Program-made: the position numbers and the translations under genes
Notes under the pieces: model-generated
Database searches by the model: none
Told to the model about the DNA's origin: nothing
The model's input: only the letters and a program-made list of their open reading frames with translations
In this document: one piece after another, positions 24,570 to 28,056 of the stretch
How the letters are laid out: each line of letters starts with the position of its first letter
Numbering within the stretch: position 1 is the first letter of the stretch
From: Bacilli bacterium
GTDB lineage: Bacteria > Bacillota_I > Bacilli_A > ML615J-28 > CAG-313
NCBI GenBank assembly: GCA_900752975.1
Contig: CAADXH010000092.1
Coordinates: forward strand, 1-28,056
Length of the DNA stretch: 28,056 bases
Direction of reading: 5' to 3'

Positions 24570-25742
24570 TTACTTTTTCTCTTTTTTTATTTCTTTAAAC
24601 GATGAATTCCGAAAGTTTTGAAGAGTTGTGAGAATGGTTGTTTCATTATGCAATAAGTCGTGTTCAATTTCTTCCAAAATAGAAATATCAGGGCTAACAT
24701 TATTTATTCTTGCAAGAAACTTGATACGGTCTTTTTCTCTTTCAAGTTCTTTTAATAATTCTTCTTTATTTACCTTTTTAGGACTTCCGACTAACTTTAA
24801 GAAGTTATCACATAATATTTTACTCGCTATGTCATGCTTTAAATTAAGACCATTTAAATTTAAGTCATCTTTTCCAAGTAGTGAATCTTTATCACCAGAT
24901 ACAAACACTTTATCTTTCTTAATAAATTCTTGACAAAGTTTACCCCTAATTAAGGTATCTTTGATATTATATTCAACATTTTTGTCGGTATCAAGTCTTG
25001 AAATATCAGTACCATAAACAATGCGGTCTTGATACTTAATAACAAAATTTCTTGCTTCAACAATGTTTTTTGAAAGATTTTCAAATAACTCAATGCCAGG
25101 AGCAATATCAACCTTAACATTGGGATAACTGTCAAAAAGATTACCCAACGTTTTTAAGTCATTTGATAAAAAATAAAAATGTGCGAAAATAATATTTAAT
25201 TTGGGATGTTTCTTTAAGACATTATCAAGTTGTCTATATTGATCTTTATTATTGACAAAACTATTATCGTAGTACCAACCAGCTCTGAGAGCCCAGTCTG
25301 GTATTTTTTCTAAATTCCAAAATTCTTCAGGATCATTTACATGGAAAATTATTGGTAATTGTTGACGTTCCATAAAGGCAAAATATGCATCAAAAGAGTT
25401 GTCATCAAAATTAGGAATTGGAAACATTTTACGGTATTCTGGTTTACCTTCAATCATTTTAATTCCGTCAACTCCACATTTAATTAAGTTTTTAACATGT
25501 TCAACAAGTTTTTCACCTAATGTATTATGGTCATAATATAGTGTAGGATCTAAACTGCCAAATGTATAAAGCCTACCTTGTGATTTATATTTAGCATATA
25601 AGCAATCAACTGTTTCTGATGATCTTTTCTTATCAATTTGAGCAACTAAGTTACCATATGAAGCATTTGTTAGGTCTAACGCCTCTAGTACACTTGCATA
25701 TTTATTTCTTAAAGAAAAATGAATGTGTGAATCAATTATCAT
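24570..25742 (-). CDS. amidohydrolase-2 type metal-dependent hydrolase
   Basis: 390-residue TIM-barrel amidohydrolase of the PF04909 kind. N-terminal metal motif H6-x-H8 (MIIDSHIHF), GVDGIKM.. on the next strands, H134 in IIFHVND, H188 in IIFAHFYF and a final D246 in IVYGTDIS. These give the usual metal and catalytic set. The last about 110 residues are helical and charged and end in KEIKKEKK. The ATG at 25742 follows ATAGGAGGAATT, eight bases after the GH3 gene. The family hydrolyses amides, lactones or decarboxylates aromatic acids; the substrate cannot be told. The end of the coding region holds a possible slip site into the methyltransferase frame. Confidence 0.85.
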   Translation of the reverse strand: MIIDSHIHFSLRNKYASVLEALDLTNASYGNLVAQIDKKRSSETVDCLYAKYKSQGRLYTFGSLDPTLYYDHNTLGEKLVEHVKNLIKCGVDGIKMIEGKPEYRKMFPIPNFDDNSFDAYFAFMERQQLPIIFHVNDPEEFWNLEKIPDWALRAGWYYDNSFVNNKDQYRQLDNVLKKHPKLNIIFAHFYFLSNDLKTLGNLFDSYPNVKVDIAPGIELFENLSKNIVEARNFVIKYQDRIVYGTDISRLDTDKNVEYNIKDTLIRGKLCQEFIKKDKVFVSGDKDSLLGKDDLNLNGLNLKHDIASKILCDNFLKLVGSPKKVNKEELLKELEREKDRIKFLARINNVSPDISILEEIEHDLLHNETTILTTLQNFRNSSFKEIKKEKK

Positions 25743-25750
25743 AATTCCTC

Positions 25751-27292
25751 CTATTTTGGAAGTTTTCCTTCTGGTTTAATTTCTTTCTTTAAATATTTCA
25801 CTATTGTTTTAATTGAGTTTGGTGTATATTCATATAAGCATAAATAATTTTTTAGGTTAACAAACTCTTTTTGATCCATAGGACCTTTAAGCGAAATAAC
25901 ATAGCATTCCTTACCTGTTCTTAGGATTTCATTAATTAGATTCTTTTGTTTTTCATCTTTTGAAACATCATAACTAAAAATTATAATATTATTAGTTGTT
26001 GTTACTTCGCTTTTTATTGTTTCGATAGCCTTATCATCATTTGAAAACTCATATACTTTTGCGTTTGGAAACTCTTTATGTAAAACTCTACTTAAACTAC
26101 GGTCATCAAACTCATCTTCCACAATTGAACTAACACTTGCTTTAGGGGTTAAAACTAATGAATCAACAGTTAAAATAGGCTCATTACCTAATATTTTAGT
26201 TAATGATTTATCAACAATTGTACTTGCAAGATTATTATTTTCAGTTGATACTTGGTATTCATCATTATTAAAGAAATATTTTTCAAGATATGGTAATGTC
26301 ATTTCCTTAAACTTAATAATTCTTTCAACTTTTTCATCTATTTCTTCAATCGTTAATTCATTATTAAGAGCTGCTTGATAAACTTTTTCAAAAGCTTCAA
26401 CTTGGGTTTCGAAAGTATGACAAACAAGGACGAAATCACAACCTGCTTTTAACGACATTAAAGCACCATTTGCACTTCCATAGTGATCAGCAATCGCCTT
26501 CATCTCCATACAATCAGACATAATTAAGCCTTGGTAATTAAGTTCACTTCGCAAAAGTCCACCCAAAATGTTTTTAGATAAAGTCGCAGGAACTGTATCA
26601 TAAATGGTAAATAAAGTATGGGTTGTCATAATACAAGGAACATCTAAGTTTTCTTTAAATGGAACAAGTCCTGTTTTATGCATTGTCTCTTTATCAATAT
26701 CAATAATTGGAAGTTCAAGATGGGAATCAACTTTATCATCACCAGCACCTGGAAAATGTTTAGCACAACCTAGTACTCCATTTTCTTTTAAGCCTTTAAT
26801 AAAGTCATGAGCATATTTTCCCGCTACTACAGGATCAGATGAATAACTTCTAACATTGGTAAGTTCATTTTCTAAGTTAGGATTTATCTCTAAGCATGGA
26901 GCGAGATCAATATTCAAACCTAATCTAATCATATCACGGCCAATCATTTTACCAACTAAATATGGAGCATTAGGAATAGCTGATGCAGATGAGGTCATTT
27001 GACTTGGCGGGAATGTTACATCTTTCATTAATCTAGTGACAAGTCCTCCTTCTTGATCAATTGAAATAAACGGATATAAACCAGTTTCTTTATAAATATT
27101 TTTATGAACATCTGTACATAGTTTTTTCATTTGACTAGCATTTTGAAAGTTTCTAGTAAACATTATTACATTACCACATTTGTATTTTTCAACAAGGGTT
27201 TTTAAATTTTCATCATAATATGAACTTGGAAAACCAACAATGATTAATTGTCCAATCTTTTCTTGTAATGTCATTTCTTCTAATTTTTTCAT
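25751..27292 (-). CDS. GH3 beta-N-acetylhexosaminidase, NagZ-like, cytoplasmic
   Basis: 513-residue glycoside hydrolase family 3 protein without signal peptide. IDQEGG (79-83), KHFPGAG (178-184) and the DSH dyad D189-S-H191 are the NagZ-type acid/base loop, and D260 in IMSDCMEMKAI is the nucleophile. A second, less conserved domain of about 150 residues follows, as in longer Bacillota NagZ proteins. NagZ removes GlcNAc from peptidoglycan or chito-fragments. Cytoplasmic location suggests recycling of imported muropeptides or chitooligosaccharides, possibly those released by the GH18 lipoprotein, although the two genes are 22 kb apart. The ATG at 27292 follows AAGGAGAAATT, 13 bases after the SUFU-like gene. 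Confidence 0.93.
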   Translation of the reverse strand: MKKLEEMTLQEKIGQLIIVGFPSSYYDENLKTLVEKYKCGNVIMFTRNFQNASQMKKLCTDVHKNIYKETGLYPFISIDQEGGLVTRLMKDVTFPPSQMTSSASAIPNAPYLVGKMIGRDMIRLGLNIDLAPCLEINPNLENELTNVRSYSSDPVVAGKYAHDFIKGLKENGVLGCAKHFPGAGDDKVDSHLELPIIDIDKETMHKTGLVPFKENLDVPCIMTTHTLFTIYDTVPATLSKNILGGLLRSELNYQGLIMSDCMEMKAIADHYGSANGALMSLKAGCDFVLVCHTFETQVEAFEKVYQAALNNELTIEEIDEKVERIIKFKEMTLPYLEKYFFNNDEYQVSTENNNLASTIVDKSLTKILGNEPILTVDSLVLTPKASVSSIVEDEFDDRSLSRVLHKEFPNAKVYEFSNDDKAIETIKSEVTTTNNIIIFSYDVSKDEKQKNLINEILRTGKECYVISLKGPMDQKEFVNLKNYLCLYEYTPNSIKTIVKYLKKEIKPEGKLPK

Positions 27293-27305
27293 AATTTCTC
27301 CTTAA

Positions 27306-27938
27306 TTATTTTTTTAATTCTTCTGACACTATAGTATTACGATATTTTTCAGCAAGATAAATAGATTCACTTAAGGTTTTACCCTTATAAAAAAAGTCCC
27401 TAACAAGTTTATCTCTGCCATACTGATCTCCATATTCTGATTCTACTTGGTTAATTGGCATTACTTGTAAACACATACACTTTTTGAATGTTCCAAGTTT
27501 TATCACAATTTCTGAAGTTTTTTTCATAGCCTGAGGAAATATCAAAAGGGAACTTACCATATTTGAGTTTTCAAAATCACTTGTAACTTCATGATATGGC
27601 TCTATAAACTCATTTTGGTCTCGCACGCAAATACCAGGTAAAAACAAAGCATTCATAAAAAATTCGAAATCATCTTTATTTTTTAATACATCAATATTCT
27701 TGTCATAGAAAATCATATATTCATTGCGTTTTATACCTAAATAATTCTTTTTTGGCATCTTAAAATCTGATTCACCCATTGTAATTAATTTATTAAATGG
27801 AAATTTTTCAGTTGGTCCAAGATGTAATACATCAATATGTAGCCAGTCTTCAGCCATATCGTGAAAAATATAGTCACATTTTTGATTAAACAATGTTTCT
27901 ATACTTTTAATAAATTTATCTTGTTCTTTTAGATTCAT
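27306..27938 (-). CDS. Suppressor-of-fused (SUFU) family domain protein
   Basis: 210-residue soluble protein. LHIDVLHLGPTEKFPFNKLITMG and then the ESDFKMP.., EYMIFYD, MVSSLLIFP and LQVMPINQVESEYG stretches follow the bacterial SUFU-domain layout (PF05076: ...PT..RP..TLVT.G.SD.pM.. and a final ALIPLY.EE). In bacteria these proteins are often found as immunity or adaptor proteins near toxin systems, but no toxin is seen here; its link to GH3 and amidohydrolase is only positional. Start ATG 27938 follows ATAGGAGAGAATAAAAATT. A TATAAT lies about 35 bases further upstream. It leads the four-gene operon. Confidence 0.75.
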   Translation of the reverse strand: MNLKEQDKFIKSIETLFNQKCDYIFHDMAEDWLHIDVLHLGPTEKFPFNKLITMGESDFKMPKKNYLGIKRNEYMIFYDKNIDVLKNKDDFEFFMNALFLPGICVRDQNEFIEPYHEVTSDFENSNMVSSLLIFPQAMKKTSEIVIKLGTFKKCMCLQVMPINQVESEYGDQYGRDKLVRDFFYKGKTLSESIYLAEKYRNTIVSEELKK

Positions 27939-27987
27939 AATTTTTATTCTCTCCTATTGTGATGTTTATTATATTCGTATATAATTT

Positions 27988-28009
27988 AATCAGAGATTTC
28001 TATCTGATT
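27988..28009. promoter_or_regulatory. inverted repeat before the SUFU gene
   Basis: AATCAGA (27988-27994) and TCTGATT (28003-28009) form a perfect seven-base inverted repeat with an eight-base centre, about 50 bases before the SUFU start, where the -35 region would lie. It may be an operator, or a terminator for a gene outside the window on the right. Confidence 0.4.
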
Positions 28010-28056
28010 TTAATTATAACTAATTTATGATATACTTTTATTGAAGTTATATCAGC

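Noticed and set aside
24628..24933. Plus-strand ORF opposite the amidohydrolase
   Set aside because: Hydrophobic, Ser-rich shadow with no ribosome site; the amidohydrolase frame has its metal motifs.

Overview
The window is about 28 kb of AT-rich DNA. Standard stops are used and TGA is never needed as Trp. Strong AGGAGG-type ribosome sites and TATAAT promoters (often extended -10) occur throughout, and almost all genes lie on the minus strand. Gene content points to an anaerobic or gut-type low-GC Bacillota: FeoAAB with a Cys-rich Feo partner, a paired short chromate transporter, a large lipoprotein with InlB-type repeats and a GH18 domain, MATE and ABC exporters, and a CmpB-like membrane protein. 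I would guess Bacilli of the Erysipelotrichales/RF39/Acholeplasma-like type, but the sequence alone does not fix the lineage. There are no rRNA or tRNA genes, CRISPR arrays, transposases or phage genes.

Layout. 1-4.35 kb: a 1403-residue mosaic lipoprotein ending in a GH18 catalytic domain, closed by a strong hairpin terminator. 4.4-8.5 kb: an XRE regulator and two ABC exporter half-transporters. They sit behind a 150-nt leader with a strong promoter, a near-perfect Shine-Dalgarno, a very short ORF and an intrinsic terminator, so the operon looks attenuated. 8.5-13.3 kb: a YfbK-like vWA protein whose lipoprotein N-terminus is cut off by an in-frame stop, a small helical (ferritin-like?) protein, a SWIM zinc-finger protein, a cupin, and a headless DUF4143 ATPase remnant beside two 19-bp direct repeats. 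13.3-16.2 kb: an operon of CmpB-like membrane protein, SGNH/GDSL hydrolase and ZIP metal transporter. 16.2-17.9 kb: a decayed MacB/FtsX-type ABC transporter, with both ATPase and permease mutated. 17.9-21.2 kb: the iron operon feoA-feoA-feoB-Cys-rich peptide, behind three evenly spaced palindromes overlapping the start of transcription. 21.2-22.4 kb: two-gene chromate transporter. 22.5-24.06 kb: the only plus-strand gene, a MATE exporter, with a structured 5' leader containing a terminator. 24.07-27.94 kb: a SUFU-family protein, NagZ-like GH3, amidohydrolase and methyltransferase operon. The methyltransferase frame has no ordinary start codon and joins the amidohydrolase frame through a run of seven A's.

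Two themes recur. The first is transport operons controlled by leader RNAs (ABC pair, MATE) or operator arrays (feo). The second is gene decay: at least three loci (vWA lipoprotein, MacB-like ABC, DUF4143 ATPase) carry clear inactivating lesions and a fourth (methyltransferase) has lost or replaced its start. The best candidates for something not yet described are the ABC-exporter leader, the MATE leader and the amidohydrolase/methyltransferase frame junction. All are read from sequence by eye, without alignment or folding software.
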